Assembly (NCBI RefSeq): GCF_019091455.1
Contig: NZ_JAGXJN010000014.1
Span: forward strand, 1 to 64,000
Reading direction: 5' to 3'
Origin: Chitinophaga sp. GbtcB8
Lineage (GTDB): Bacteria; Bacteroidota; Bacteroidia; Chitinophagales; Chitinophagaceae
Length of the DNA: 64,000 nucleotides
The notes below the pieces were generated by a model. It was not told the DNA's origin. It did no database searches and saw only the letters and a program-made list of their open reading frames with translations. Made by a program: the position numbers and the translations under genes. Positions 48,787-57,751 of the stretch are shown here, in pieces. Within the stretch, counting starts at the first letter, position 1. Each line of letters begins with the position of its first letter.

Positions 48787-51774
48787 TTATTTCACATTCA
48801 CCAATACTTTGATCTTACCAGTGCCATTACCATCAAAGGCTTCCAGGGCTTTACCAATCACCTGCCCGGGTTTTACTTTGTCGGGGTCCGCCTTCATGGC
48901 ATAACCACTCAGGCTGGAGGTTACCAGCATATCGCCCCGCCGTACAGGACCGTTCTCACCGCACACTTTAGTAGGAATTACCCCTACCACACCCATAGGC
49001 ACTTTATCAGAAATATCTGTATCCACGCTTTCTTCAGTCAGCAATACGCCCGGTTTGGTAGCATACACGCCCACTACCAGGGTAGAGTAAGCACCTTTTG
49101 ATTTTTCTACGGTGCGATCCGCATCCGTAGCAATTACCAGCACATCGCCCGGCTCATAAGCCTGGATATTACCGGTTACATCAAAAGCTTCCGCTACATC
49201 GGCGCCGCTATTTTGAGTACCGCCATTAAAGAAGCCACGGCCGGCCTTATTAATACGGGCCACATTGGTACTGGCGCTCTGGAACACAGCCACATTACCG
49301 GAAGGGCCGGTATGGTTCACCAATAACCCGGTACCTGTACCGGTATTGCTGATCAGCACCACTTCCCTGGAATTAGCAGAGTTAAAGTTGGCAAAACGTG
49401 CGCCGCGGCCGGTACCAAAATTAGGTACAAAGCCATAAATGCCATTACCGGTACCATCAGAGCTGCCCTCCACACCATTCCCATTTTTACCGGCATTAGC
49501 AGTAACACCATTACCGGTGCCTTCCGTAAGAGCTATAACGCCAGGGCCATTACCGGATGGGTTAGAGGAATAAAATAACCCGGCAAAGCCACCGGTACCG
49601 GAAGAGAGGCCATATATGCCGGCAGTGCCAAAGTTGGAGAAAATGGAATTTACTTCTCCCTTTACTGCCGGTGAAGTACCGGTAGTACGGTCTACTTTAA
49701 AATTACCGGCAGTGCCGTTACCTACGGTTGTTACGGTTATTACATCGCTGGTATTATTCTCATTAAAAATATTAAACCTGCCGGCCCGGCCTGTGGCAAA
49801 GGTGGGTACCCAGGCATAAAGGGCGTTACCGCCACCATCAATATTGGCTTCCACAGCGTTGCCGTCCTTACTGGCATTAGCGGTAATAGCATTGCCGTTA
49901 CCATCCGTGATCGCTACCAGCGCGGGTCCGTTACCGGATGGGTTAGAGGCATGGAACAAGCCGGCAAAACCACCGGTACCGGAAGCCGTGCCAAACACAC
50001 CGGCTGCGCCAAAGTTGCCAAAAATGGTGTTTACCTCCGCTCTTACAGCTGCTGCCACACTGTTGGTATTATTCACCTGAAAAGAGGCAGCATTACCCAG
50101 GGTATTATCCGGTATGTTGCCGTTGCCATTGGTTTCTACCTCCAGGGTATTACCTCCTGTGTTGGTTTGATTGAAATTTTCAAAGCGGCCCGCCCGCCCG
50201 GTGCTGTTGTTGAGGCCCACCTGTCCGTACACACCGATACCTGTGTTACTGGTGCTGGTAGCAATAAAGCCCCGTACGCCATAGCCGCCGCCATCATTCC
50301 GGCCTACTACCGCACCTGCAATATCACTGGTGGTGCGGCCTACTACCGCTTCCCCGCCGCCATTATTATCGCCTACAACACCGGCAGAAGTTTGTGCGCT
50401 GGTAATGCCCTGCACGGCAAAGCCAGCACCAGTGGAGCTGCGCAGGCCCGCGCCGTTGCCGCTGCTGGTCACATTAACTACAGTACCATTGCCTACAGTA
50501 CTGGCATTTAATGCACTGTTATTATTGGCATTATTGAAAATGGAAATGCTGGCCGGAATCCCGTTATTACTGGTAGCAGTAAGGCCGGTGCCTGTGTTAC
50601 TGTTGGCATAAACGCCTGTACCGTTTGCACTGGCATTACCATACACGCCTAAACCATTGGGCGTAACGCCATATACACCCCAGCCGCTGCCGTTCTGCGA
50701 GCCATATACACCAACACCCAAACCACCGGTGCCATTATTAATACCGCGTATCCCGCTGGAAAAGCCACCGGGAGAAGTGGAGTTCACGACACCCCTGATA
50801 GCGCTGATATTGGACGTAGTAGTGTTATTTACCCCCTCCAGCGAAGTACCGTCACCGGCATTGGTGATGGAGAAAAGGGTAGCTGCATTATTTTCTGCCG
50901 CGCTGTAAGGTAAGGTAAGCCCGCCACCGCCGGCATTATCTGCACTGGGCAGCCAGTTGGTGCCATCAAATTTTAATACCTGGCCGGCTATGGGTGCAGT
51001 GGCAGATACCGGTTTGGTTTGTAGAGCTGCTACCACCGGGTTAGGGTAAGTACCGCTTAAATCGCCACCTGCAGGTGCGCTGTTAATGCTGCCGGCCGGT
51101 CCTGTAGGTCCTATAGGCCCTATGGGGCCAGCGGGTCCTACGGGTCCGGCTGCTCCAACTGGTCCCGCGGGTCCGGCAGGTCCGTTACCACCAACAGGGC
51201 CAGCAGGTCCTGCCGGTCCGGCGGGTCCCACAGGTCCGGCAACGCCGGGTGCACCTTTCACACCCTGTGGTCCATCATCCCCTTTAGGTCCTGCAGGTCC
51301 CGCAGGCCCGGCTGGTCCGGTTGCGCCCGCAGGTCCTGCTGGTCCCGCGGGGCCTTGGGGGCCAGGGGTAGTATTAGCCGCGTGCAAAGCAAAAGGCACA
51401 CTTTTGAATGGGGTAGTGCCCAGCGTTTCAAAGCTGCCGTTGCCAATAGCGGTTTCTACTTTCAGGTATTGGTTGGCATTAGCCCAGGGAACAGCGGCAA
51501 AGGTGCCGGTTAGGGGGCTGCCGTTACCTATTTGCAGGGTAAATAGCCCCAATGTATTGGTAGTAACATCATGTGTTTCCTGGTATTGTACCGGGCCATT
51601 GGCAGCCCCGCCTAATATGGAAATGCGTACTGTCATGGCCTGGTTAGCCAGCATTACGCCATTATTATTACGGGCCACCGCCTGGTAATTAATACCAGTA
51701 AGCCCGCTCTGCGCCTGTAAAGCGCCGGTTAAGGCTATTAATATCAGTAGGGTGAGTAAAGTTCGCTTTTGCAT
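48787..51774 (-). CDS. Secreted collagen-like repeat protein
   Basis: A 995-residue exported protein. Residues 1-22 are a signal peptide; 23-135 form a beta-rich domain (GINYQAVARNNNGVMLANQA; FKSVPFALHAANT). Residues 138-228 are some 30 collagen-type Gly-X-Y triplets, mostly GPA and GPV. A glycine- and asparagine-rich beta region follows, containing two tandem copies of about 130 residues (526-661 and 662-788; for example FAGLFHASNPSGNGP and FAGLFYSSNPSGNGP). The C-terminal domain (NSGADVAEAFDVTGNIQAYE; EPGDVLVIATDADRTVEKSK) is shared by other large Bacteroidota surface proteins. I see no T9SS sorting domain. A fibrous surface or tail-fibre-like role is likely. Confidence 0.85.
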   Translation of the reverse strand: MQKRTLLTLLILIALTGALQAQSGLTGINYQAVARNNNGVMLANQAMTVRISILGGAANGPVQYQETHDVTTNTLGLFTLQIGNGSPLTGTFAAVPWANANQYLKVETAIGNGSFETLGTTPFKSVPFALHAANTTPGPQGPAGPAGPAGATGPAGPAGPAGPKGDDGPQGVKGAPGVAGPVGPAGPAGPAGPVGGNGPAGPAGPVGAAGPVGPAGPIGPIGPTGPAGSINSAPAGGDLSGTYPNPVVAALQTKPVSATAPIAGQVLKFDGTNWLPSADNAGGGGLTLPYSAAENNAATLFSITNAGDGTSLEGVNNTTTSNISAIRGVVNSTSPGGFSSGIRGINNGTGGLGVGVYGSQNGSGWGVYGVTPNGLGVYGNASANGTGVYANSNTGTGLTATSNNGIPASISIFNNANNNSALNASTVGNGTVVNVTSSGNGAGLRSSTGAGFAVQGITSAQTSAGVVGDNNGGGEAVVGRTTSDIAGAVVGRNDGGGYGVRGFIATSTSNTGIGVYGQVGLNNSTGRAGRFENFNQTNTGGNTLEVETNGNGNIPDNTLGNAASFQVNNTNSVAAAVRAEVNTIFGNFGAAGVFGTASGTGGFAGLFHASNPSGNGPALVAITDGNGNAITANASKDGNAVEANIDGGGNALYAWVPTFATGRAGRFNIFNENNTSDVITVTTVGNGTAGNFKVDRTTGTSPAVKGEVNSIFSNFGTAGIYGLSSGTGGFAGLFYSSNPSGNGPGVIALTEGTGNGVTANAGKNGNGVEGSSDGTGNGIYGFVPNFGTGRGARFANFNSANSREVVLISNTGTGTGLLVNHTGPSGNVAVFQSASTNVARINKAGRGFFNGGTQNSGADVAEAFDVTGNIQAYEPGDVLVIATDADRTVEKSKGAYSTLVVGVYATKPGVLLTEESVDTDISDKVPMGVVGVIPTKVCGENGPVRRGDMLVTSSLSGYAMKADPDKVKPGQVIGKALEAFDGNGTGKIKVLVNVK
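49408..50199 (-). repeat. Tandem intragenic repeat, two units
   Basis: Two copies of about 390 bases inside the collagen-like gene, 381 bases apart at matching points (for example TTACCGGATGGG at 49550 and 49931). The protein similarity is high and the DNA is diverged, so the duplication is old. Confidence 0.7.
51091..51363 (-). repeat. Collagen-coding Gly-X-Y repeat region
   Basis: About 30 GGN-CCN-GCN-like triplet codons in series, GC-rich and visibly repetitive on both strands. Such regions can slip and vary in length between strains. Confidence 0.85.
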
Positions 51775-51787
51775 GTATAGCTGATTT

Positions 51788-52138
51788 TTATTGTTGTTGT
51801 TGAATAGGGGTCTTTTCTATTTTCACCGGTTTAATGGCCCTGAGTGCTTCTGCTGCAGATATTTCAGAAGGCTGGGGTTTGCCATTAGCGCTAACCGGGC
51901 GCCGGTTTAGCTGTCTGCTGCTGTTATTGCTGCTGCGGGTCTGCTGGTAGTTGGTAAAAAGCAGGCTGCGGGTGGAGGTGGCCGTTTTACGCGGGTCGGC
52001 TGTAGCAGCAGCGGCTGTATGCTGTTTGGCAATATCTTTCTGGAAATCGGGGAACAGCTGGTCACGGGTGCGTTCCTGCGCATGGGCGGTAACGGTTGCA
52101 GCTGTTATCATAAACAGGAGTAAGTACAATGCTTTCAT
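51788..52138 (-). CDS. Small basic secreted hypothetical protein
   Basis: A 116-residue exported protein with a signal peptide (LYLLLFMITAATVTAHAQ). The mature part is low in complexity and rich in Ala, Thr, Ser, Arg and Gln (KQHTAAAATADPRKTATSTR; SSNNSSRQLNRRPVSANGK) and ends in QQQQ. I do not recognise a family. It lies between the PorV-like gene (30 bases upstream) and the collagen-like gene (13 bases downstream) on one strand and is presumably part of the same system. Confidence 0.7.
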   Translation of the reverse strand: MKALYLLLFMITAATVTAHAQERTRDQLFPDFQKDIAKQHTAAAATADPRKTATSTRSLLFTNYQQTRSSNNSSRQLNRRPVSANGKPQPSEISAAEALRAIKPVKIEKTPIQQQQ

Positions 52139-52168
52139 TAGTATATGTTTTGTGTTATTAACAAAGGA

Positions 52169-53320
52169 TTATTGTTTAGCAGGCCGGGTGTAGATCACGG
52201 AGAACTGCAGGCTGGCCCGTTGCAGCACTCCGGTGGTAGGCATGCGGTAGGCCGCATCCAGCTGAAGGGAATGAATGCGCAACCCTACGCCGGCGCTGAA
52301 GTGTTGCCGATAGCCTTTATTGGGATGCTCGTAGAAGTAACCGGCACGGGCAAAGAACTGGTGCTGGTAGTTGTATTCCAGCCCGCCGCCTGCAGTAAAT
52401 TCCCGCAGCTCTTCCTGGAAACCGCCGGGCGCGTCCCATAATGAGGTGAACATAGCAGAAACCACTCCCCGGTTGGGGTCTTTACCTTTCAGGATCACGT
52501 TGGTGGGCTGCCCGTTAGCATCCAGCTGGTATTCAGGCGGGGTGGGCACCAGCAGCTTGTTGATGTCGGCCAGTATGGTGAATTGGTGATCTGCCGTATT
52601 TACAAAAGTGAATCCGCCGCCTATGCGCAGGTTCATGGGTAAAAAGGTGCGGCGGTTACTATCATCTGTATAAGACAGCTTGGAACCTATATTGGTGAAG
52701 CTGATGCCCCAGCAGTAGCGGTTGCCGTAATCCAGGATGTCGGAGTAGTTCTGGTAATACAGCCCCACATCGCCGGCGCCGGCAGATGCCGGTTTTTGCT
52801 GCAGGCCGTTATAGCTGCCCTGGCCCAGCTGGCTGCGGATGTACCGCAGGGATACCGCCAGTGATAAATGCTGGCCCAGCTTGCGGGCGTAAGTGGCATC
52901 CAGCGCATATTCCACGGCATGGTACTGCTGCAGCATCATACCATTATTATCCCGGAAGGTTATATCCCCGTGATTAAAATATTTGAGGGATGCGCCTACC
53001 CCTTCCGGCTCATTAAAGTTCTTAAAGGCGGCAATATGGCCCATATGTGTTTTGCGGTCGTTCACCTCCCACATCCAGGGAGAGTAGGAGGCGCTTACGC
53101 CCCAGTCGCCGGCGAATACAATTTTTGCCGCATTGCCGAACAGGTCGTTCACATTGGGTTCAAGGCCGGTAACAGCATCGCCTACGGAACCGCTGCGGGC
53201 ATCCGGGTTAACCAGCAGAAAGGCAGCGCCTGCATTCACCGGCACCTGTACTTTTTGCGCAGCTAACGGCAGGGCCACCAGCAACAGGCAGGCAGAGAGT
53301 AGAGTAAAACGGTATTGCAT
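52169..53320 (-). CDS. porV: PorV/PorQ-family outer-membrane protein of type IX secretion
   Basis: A 383-residue outer-membrane protein with a signal peptide (LSACLLLVALPLAAQ). The start of the barrel, GAAFLLVNPDARSGSVGDAV, is the PorV signature, and the rest resembles an FadL-type 14-strand barrel (YSPWMWEVNDRKTHMGHIAA; AVEYALDATYARKLGQHLSL). PorV carries T9SS cargo from the translocon to the attachment complex. It is encoded between a sorting-domain protein (12 bases upstream) and two secreted proteins, which suggests a dedicated paralogue. Whether it is the main PorV of the cell cannot be told from the window. Confidence 0.82.
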   Translation of the reverse strand: MQYRFTLLSACLLLVALPLAAQKVQVPVNAGAAFLLVNPDARSGSVGDAVTGLEPNVNDLFGNAAKIVFAGDWGVSASYSPWMWEVNDRKTHMGHIAAFKNFNEPEGVGASLKYFNHGDITFRDNNGMMLQQYHAVEYALDATYARKLGQHLSLAVSLRYIRSQLGQGSYNGLQQKPASAGAGDVGLYYQNYSDILDYGNRYCWGISFTNIGSKLSYTDDSNRRTFLPMNLRIGGGFTFVNTADHQFTILADINKLLVPTPPEYQLDANGQPTNVILKGKDPNRGVVSAMFTSLWDAPGGFQEELREFTAGGGLEYNYQHQFFARAGYFYEHPNKGYRQHFSAGVGLRIHSLQLDAAYRMPTTGVLQRASLQFSVIYTRPAKQ

Positions 53321-53332
53321 AAACGTAGATTT

Positions 53333-53830
53333 TTATTGGATGACCAGTTTATCAAAGAAGAGTTTCCCGTTCACATTCAGGATCACGGAATAAATGCCGG
53401 CAGCAAAACGGCTTACCGTAACCGGTATCACCACCTGTCCGGGGCCATAGTGCTGGAACTGCTGGTATACCTGCTGCCCGGCGCTGTTAAGGATCCGTAT
53501 CAGCACACCGGAACCGGTAAGCAGCTCAAATTGCGCTTTGGCAGTACTGAAGGCAGGGTTGGGGTAGAGGATAAAATTCCGGATGGGATCTGCCCCCGGG
53601 GTCAGGGGAGGGTATTCCGGCTGCTGGAACCCCTGGGTAAGCATAGTAGCGCCGCCTGTAAAAGTAGCCACTACCGGTTCGCCTATGGTGTACTGTATGA
53701 ATACATTGCCCACCAGGCCACTGCCACCGCTGCTAGCCACCACCTGCCGCTGCGTACTTTGCGCCCGGGCCCGGCTGTTTAACAAACCCATCAACAGTAA
53801 AGGCAAAAAAAGTGTGTAGATAAATTTCAT
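53333..53830 (-). CDS. Secreted protein with T9SS type A sorting domain
   Basis: A 165-residue exported protein starting at 53830 (MKFIYTLFLPLLLMGLLNS) with a signal peptide. Residues 25-70 (VASSGGSGLVGNVFIQYTIG; EPVVATFTGGATMLTQGFQQ) match a short module that often precedes a sorting domain in Bacteroidota. The C-terminal 75 residues are a type A sorting domain: NFILYPNPAFSTAKAQFELL, then GQQVYQQ and GIYSVILNVNGKLFFDKLVI. It is the first gene of the cluster with porV. The mature part outside the sorting domain is very short, so it might act as an anchor or assembly factor. Confidence 0.82.
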   Translation of the reverse strand: MKFIYTLFLPLLLMGLLNSRARAQSTQRQVVASSGGSGLVGNVFIQYTIGEPVVATFTGGATMLTQGFQQPEYPPLTPGADPIRNFILYPNPAFSTAKAQFELLTGSGVLIRILNSAGQQVYQQFQHYGPGQVVIPVTVSRFAAGIYSVILNVNGKLFFDKLVIQ

Positions 53831-53960
53831 GGAGCAACATTTAGTAATGAGAATACTTATCCGCATTGCCGTAACGGGCAATAACAGAGCATCAGGCGCT
53901 GGTGCAGCAGCCTGACAAGGAGTTAAATAATAGGTGTTGGAACCGGTGTTATTCGGTTAA

Positions 53961-53981
53961 AACGTCACATATCAAGACGTT
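53961..53981. promoter_or_regulatory. Inverted repeat upstream of the T9SS cluster
   Basis: AACGTC (53961-53966) and GACGTT (53976-53981) form a symmetric pair about 130 bases before the first gene of the minus-strand cluster. It may be an operator; there is no further evidence. Confidence 0.3.
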
Positions 53982-54243
53982 ACATTAATAATTAGGGTAT
54001 TCATTCAGTGTGCATTGAGGTTGACTAAAAAAATCTAATTCCAATCTTTGGGATTTGTTACCAGGCGCTATAGCAGCCTGCACATTCAACTGACAGACCT
54101 TAAAACAATAACACAAAAATTAGGTAAATGGGTAGGATAAACAACAGGCACTTTTTTTTCGGTTAAATTCTGCCGGTAGCTGGCAGCCTCCGCACCATAG
54201 ATGGTTTTTTACTATTAAATAACATTTTGGCAATGCATCCTCG

Positions 54244-54275
54244 TTTTATTTATTTCTAAAAAAGGATTACCTTTG
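54244..54275 (+). promoter_or_regulatory. fusA promoter, TTTT-N20-TACCTTTG
   Basis: TACCTTTG at 54268-54275, with TTTT in place of TTTG exactly 20 bases upstream, followed by CCCCCCAAA. The start codon is 41 bases downstream. It matches the rpsL and rpsJ promoters almost base for base around the -7 region. Confidence 0.75.
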
Positions 54276-54315
54276 CCCCCCAAATTGCATTTAAAATACA
54301 GTCATTTCTAATATT

Positions 54316-56463
54316 ATGGCAGACTTAAGATTTCAAAGGAACTTTGGTATTGCGGCGCACATTGATGCGGGTAAAACCACTACCACAGAGCGTATCCTGT
54401 ACTATACAGGTAAAACCCACAAGATAGGTGAGGTGCATGAAGGTGCTGCCACCATGGACTGGATGGCACAGGAGCAGGAAAGAGGTATTACCATTACATC
54501 TGCTGCTACTACCTGTTTCTGGAACTTCCCGACCCTGCAGGGCCAAACTCAGCCTGATACCAAACAATATAAATTTAACATCATTGATACTCCGGGTCAC
54601 GTGGACTTTACCGTAGAGGTGGAGCGCTCCCTGCGTGTACTGGATGGTCTGGTAGCACTGTTCTGCGCCGTATCCGGTGTAGAACCCCAGTCTGAAACCG
54701 TATGGCGCCAGGCTAACCGCTACCGCGTACCCCGTATCGGTTTTGTAAACAAAATGGACCGTTCCGGTGCCGACTTCCTGAACGTGGTAAAACAGGTGAA
54801 GGAAATGCTGGGCGCTAACCCCGTTCCCCTGATGCTGCCTATTGGCGCTGAAGATACCTTCAAAGGTGTGGTAGACCTGATCACCATGAAAGGTATCATT
54901 TGGGACGAAGAAGGTAAAGGCGCTACTTACCAGGAGATCGAGATCCCGGCTGATATGAAGGACGAGGCTGATGAGTGGAGAGCTAAGCTGGTAGAAGCTG
55001 TTGCTGAATACGACGACAAGCTGATGGAGAAATTCTTTGAAGATCCGAACTCTATTTCAGAGGCGGAAATTCATGAAGCTATCCGTAAGGCTACTATTGA
55101 TATCGCTATTATTCCCATGCTGTGCGGTTCTTCTTTCAAGAACAAAGGCGTACAGAAAATGCTGGATGCCGTTTGCCGTTACCTGCCTTCTCCGGTAGAT
55201 ATTGAAGCGGTAAAAGGTACCAACCCCGACAACGGTGAAGAAATTGAGCGTAAACCGGATGCAAAAGAACCTTTCGCAGCCCTGGCGTTCAAGATCGCAA
55301 CCGATCCGTTCGTAGGCCGTCTGGCATTCTTCCGGGCCTATTCCGGCCGTCTGGAAGCAGGTTCCTACGTACTGAACACCCGTACCGGCAAGAACGAGCG
55401 TATCAGCCGTATCATGCAGATGCACGCTAACAAGCAGAACCCCATCGACTTCATCGAAGCAGGTGATATTGGTGCTGCGGTTGGTTTTAAAGATATCAAA
55501 ACAGGGGATACTCTTTGTAATGAGAACAATCCCATTGTGCTGGAATCCATGACCTTCCCTGAGCCGGTGATCCACATTGCCATTGAGCCTAAAACACAGG
55601 CAGACGTGGACAAGATGGGTATGGCCATTGCCAAGCTGGTAGAAGAAGATCCTACCCTGAAGGCAAAAACAGACGAAGATACCGGCCAGACCATCCTGAG
55701 CGGTATGGGTGAGCTTCACCTGGAGATCATCGTTGACCGTATGCGTCGCGAGTTCAAGGTAGAAGTTAACCAGGGTGCGCCGCAGGTGGCTTATAAAGAA
55801 GCATTAACAGCTACTATAGAGCACCGCGAAGTGTATAAGAAACAAACCGGTGGTCGCGGTAAGTTTGCCGACATCCAGATCGAGATCGGCCCTGCAGATG
55901 CAGAATGGCTGAAAGAGAACGATGGCAAGCATTACCAGTTCATCAACGATATCTTTGGTGGTTCAATTCCTAAGGAGTTCATCCCCGCAGTTCAGAAAGG
56001 TTTTGAACAATCTATGAACCAGGGTGTACTGGCTAACTACCCGCTGGATAACCTGAAGATCCGTTTGTTTGATGGTTCTTTCCACGCAGTGGATTCTGAC
56101 GCCATGTCATTTGAGCTTTGCGCCAAATCTGCTTTCCGTGAAGCCGGCCGTAAGTGTAAACCCGTACTGCTGGAGCCGATCATGAAAGTGGAAGTAACTA
56201 CCCCTGATCAATACATGGGTGATGTTACCGGTGACCTGAACCGTCGCCGTGGTATGCTGGAAGGTATGGAATCAAGAGCAGGTGCCCAGGTTATTAAAGC
56301 CAAAGTACCGCTGAGCGAAATGTTCGGTTACGTAACCCAGCTGCGCTCTCTGTCCTCCGGCCGTGCTACCTCTATCATGGAGTTCTCTCACTACTCACCA
56401 GCGCCTAACAACATCGCTGCAGAAGTGATGGCTAAGGTAAAAGGTAAAGTGAACGCTGATTAA
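54316..56463 (+). CDS. fusA: Elongation factor G
   Basis: A 715-residue GTPase with G-domain motifs AHIDAGKTTTTERIL, DTPGHVDF and NKMD, and the switch region EQERGITITSAATT. The domain order is that of bacterial EF-G (domains I-V), ending in SSGRATSIMEFSHYSPAPNN. It drives tRNA and mRNA translocation on the ribosome. It has its own promoter and terminator and stands alone, separated from rpsG by 5.8 kb and from rpsJ by 3 kb, though these genes usually adjoin. Confidence 0.98.
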   Translation: MADLRFQRNFGIAAHIDAGKTTTTERILYYTGKTHKIGEVHEGAATMDWMAQEQERGITITSAATTCFWNFPTLQGQTQPDTKQYKFNIIDTPGHVDFTVEVERSLRVLDGLVALFCAVSGVEPQSETVWRQANRYRVPRIGFVNKMDRSGADFLNVVKQVKEMLGANPVPLMLPIGAEDTFKGVVDLITMKGIIWDEEGKGATYQEIEIPADMKDEADEWRAKLVEAVAEYDDKLMEKFFEDPNSISEAEIHEAIRKATIDIAIIPMLCGSSFKNKGVQKMLDAVCRYLPSPVDIEAVKGTNPDNGEEIERKPDAKEPFAALAFKIATDPFVGRLAFFRAYSGRLEAGSYVLNTRTGKNERISRIMQMHANKQNPIDFIEAGDIGAAVGFKDIKTGDTLCNENNPIVLESMTFPEPVIHIAIEPKTQADVDKMGMAIAKLVEEDPTLKAKTDEDTGQTILSGMGELHLEIIVDRMRREFKVEVNQGAPQVAYKEALTATIEHREVYKKQTGGRGKFADIQIEIGPADAEWLKENDGKHYQFINDIFGGSIPKEFIPAVQKGFEQSMNQGVLANYPLDNLKIRLFDGSFHAVDSDAMSFELCAKSAFREAGRKCKPVLLEPIMKVEVTTPDQYMGDVTGDLNRRRGMLEGMESRAGAQVIKAKVPLSEMFGYVTQLRSLSSGRATSIMEFSHYSPAPNNIAAEVMAKVKGKVNAD

Positions 56464-56513
56464 TTATGCTGAATGCGGAACGCTTAACGCGGAACGCAGC
56501 AAGCCAAAATAAA

Positions 56514-56554
56514 AGATCCCCGGTGCATGTATTTGCACCGGGGATCTCTGTTTT
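56514..56554 (+). terminator. Terminator of fusA
   Basis: A perfect 14-base stem AGATCCCCGGTGCA (56514-56527) with TGCACCGGGGATCT (56534-56547), loop TGTATT, and nearby T residues. It is bordered on both sides by GAACGC/GCATTC-type repeated words. Confidence 0.9.
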
Positions 56555-56635
56555 AAGACCTCTATATCCCGTACCCGCACTCTGCGTTACGCATTCGGCA
56601 TTCGGCGTTCAGCGCTCCGCAGTAAGCATTCAGCA

Positions 56636-57751
56636 TCACAAACCGCTGATCTCGATCACCTTATCATTATTCCCGCCATTGCTGGTGCACAGGTATACCC
56701 GCCCGGCCGGCGACACACAAACATCCCGCAGGCGGCCAAAGGCATTCACAAACCAGGTACGGCTGCCGGTAACCTGCTTTCCATCTGCTGACAGCTTTAG
56801 CTGATACAGCCGCTGCGATTTTAAGGTAGCTACCAGCAGGGAATTACCCCATTCCGGTATGCGGCTGTTATTATAATACTCCATGCCGGAAGTGGCCACA
56901 GTGCTGCTGCCGGATGACCAGATGGGCGCGGGTACATTGTTCGTAGTGCAAAAATTCTGCTCACCACCCTGGTCGCAGGGGCCTTCTACCGCCGGCCAGC
57001 CGTAATTGCGCTGTTTTTCTATAATATTTACCTCATCCTCAATATTAGCTCCGTGTTCTGCGGTATACAACCGGTCATGGGCCCATACCAGCCCCTGGGG
57101 GTTGCGGTGCCCATAGCTCCATACCGGGTTATTGGCATAGGGATTATCTGCAGGGATGCTGCCATCCAGGTTAATGCGCAGCACCTTGCCATTGGGAATG
57201 CCTGTATTTTGTGCATTGGCGCTGTTACTGGCATCACCGGTGGTGATCCAGAGCTTGTTATCAGGGCTTATCAGCAGGCGCGCGCCGTTATGGATGCCGG
57301 CAGCCCGGATATTGCTCAGCAGCACCTGTGGGCTGTTAAGGGTGTTGTTAGTGTAGCTGTACCGCACCACTTTTTCCTGGTAATTCCCGCTTTGATCATA
57401 ATTGTACACTACATACAGGTAAGGCTGCTGCGGAAAATTGGGGTGCAGGGTCATGCCTAACAGGCCGCCCTCTCCATCCGTTTTCACATCATTGATAGTT
57501 AGTAAGGCCTGTACAGCGCCGGTTTTAGGCTCAATGCGGCTAATGCGCCCGCCTCTTTCCGTCATCCAGATATAATTATCAGGCCCCCAGAGTATTTCCC
57601 AGGGAAAATTCAGCTGCTGGGCTACCGTGCGTACGCTGTCGCTGGGCCAGTCACCATCTTCTGGCTGAGGGGTAGTGGACTTTTTTTTACAGGTTACACT
57701 GAGCATACTAAGGGTTATAATGCCCAGGATCAATACTACAGGAGGTTTCAT
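56636..57751 (-). CDS. PQQ-dependent sugar dehydrogenase-like lipoprotein
   Basis: A 371-residue exported protein with an N-terminal hydrophobic segment and a possible lipobox (LSVTC, residue 21). The beta-propeller of the soluble glucose/sorbosone dehydrogenase family is clear: FPWEILWGPDNYIWMTERGG, GEGGLLGMTLHPNF, GIHNGARLLISPDNKLWITT, YGHRNPQGLVWAHDRLYTAE and EVNIIEKQRNYGWP. Such proteins oxidise sugars in the periplasm with PQQ, though many members are uncharacterised. A LacI-type palindrome lies 44 bases before the start codon. It converges on fusA. Confidence 0.87.
   Translation of the reverse strand: MKPPVVLILGIITLSMLSVTCKKKSTTPQPEDGDWPSDSVRTVAQQLNFPWEILWGPDNYIWMTERGGRISRIEPKTGAVQALLTINDVKTDGEGGLLGMTLHPNFPQQPYLYVVYNYDQSGNYQEKVVRYSYTNNTLNSPQVLLSNIRAAGIHNGARLLISPDNKLWITTGDASNSANAQNTGIPNGKVLRINLDGSIPADNPYANNPVWSYGHRNPQGLVWAHDRLYTAEHGANIEDEVNIIEKQRNYGWPAVEGPCDQGGEQNFCTTNNVPAPIWSSGSSTVATSGMEYYNNSRIPEWGNSLLVATLKSQRLYQLKLSADGKQVTGSRTWFVNAFGRLRDVCVSPAGRVYLCTSNGGNNDKVIEISGL

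Larger units (their letters stand above)
53831..54315. other. 485-base divergent region between the T9SS cluster and fusA
   Basis: It contains an inverted repeat AACGTC-N9-GACGTT (53961-53981) and the fusA promoter (54244-54275). AAAATTAGGTAAA near 54116 also occurs just before rpsL. No coding sequence is seen. Confidence 0.6.

Noticed and set aside
51086..51688. 200-codon plus-strand frame rich in GPAGP opposite the collagen region
   Set aside because: It is the complementary shadow of Gly-Pro-Ala codons (GGN CCN GCN read in reverse also gives Gly-Pro), not a second collagen gene.
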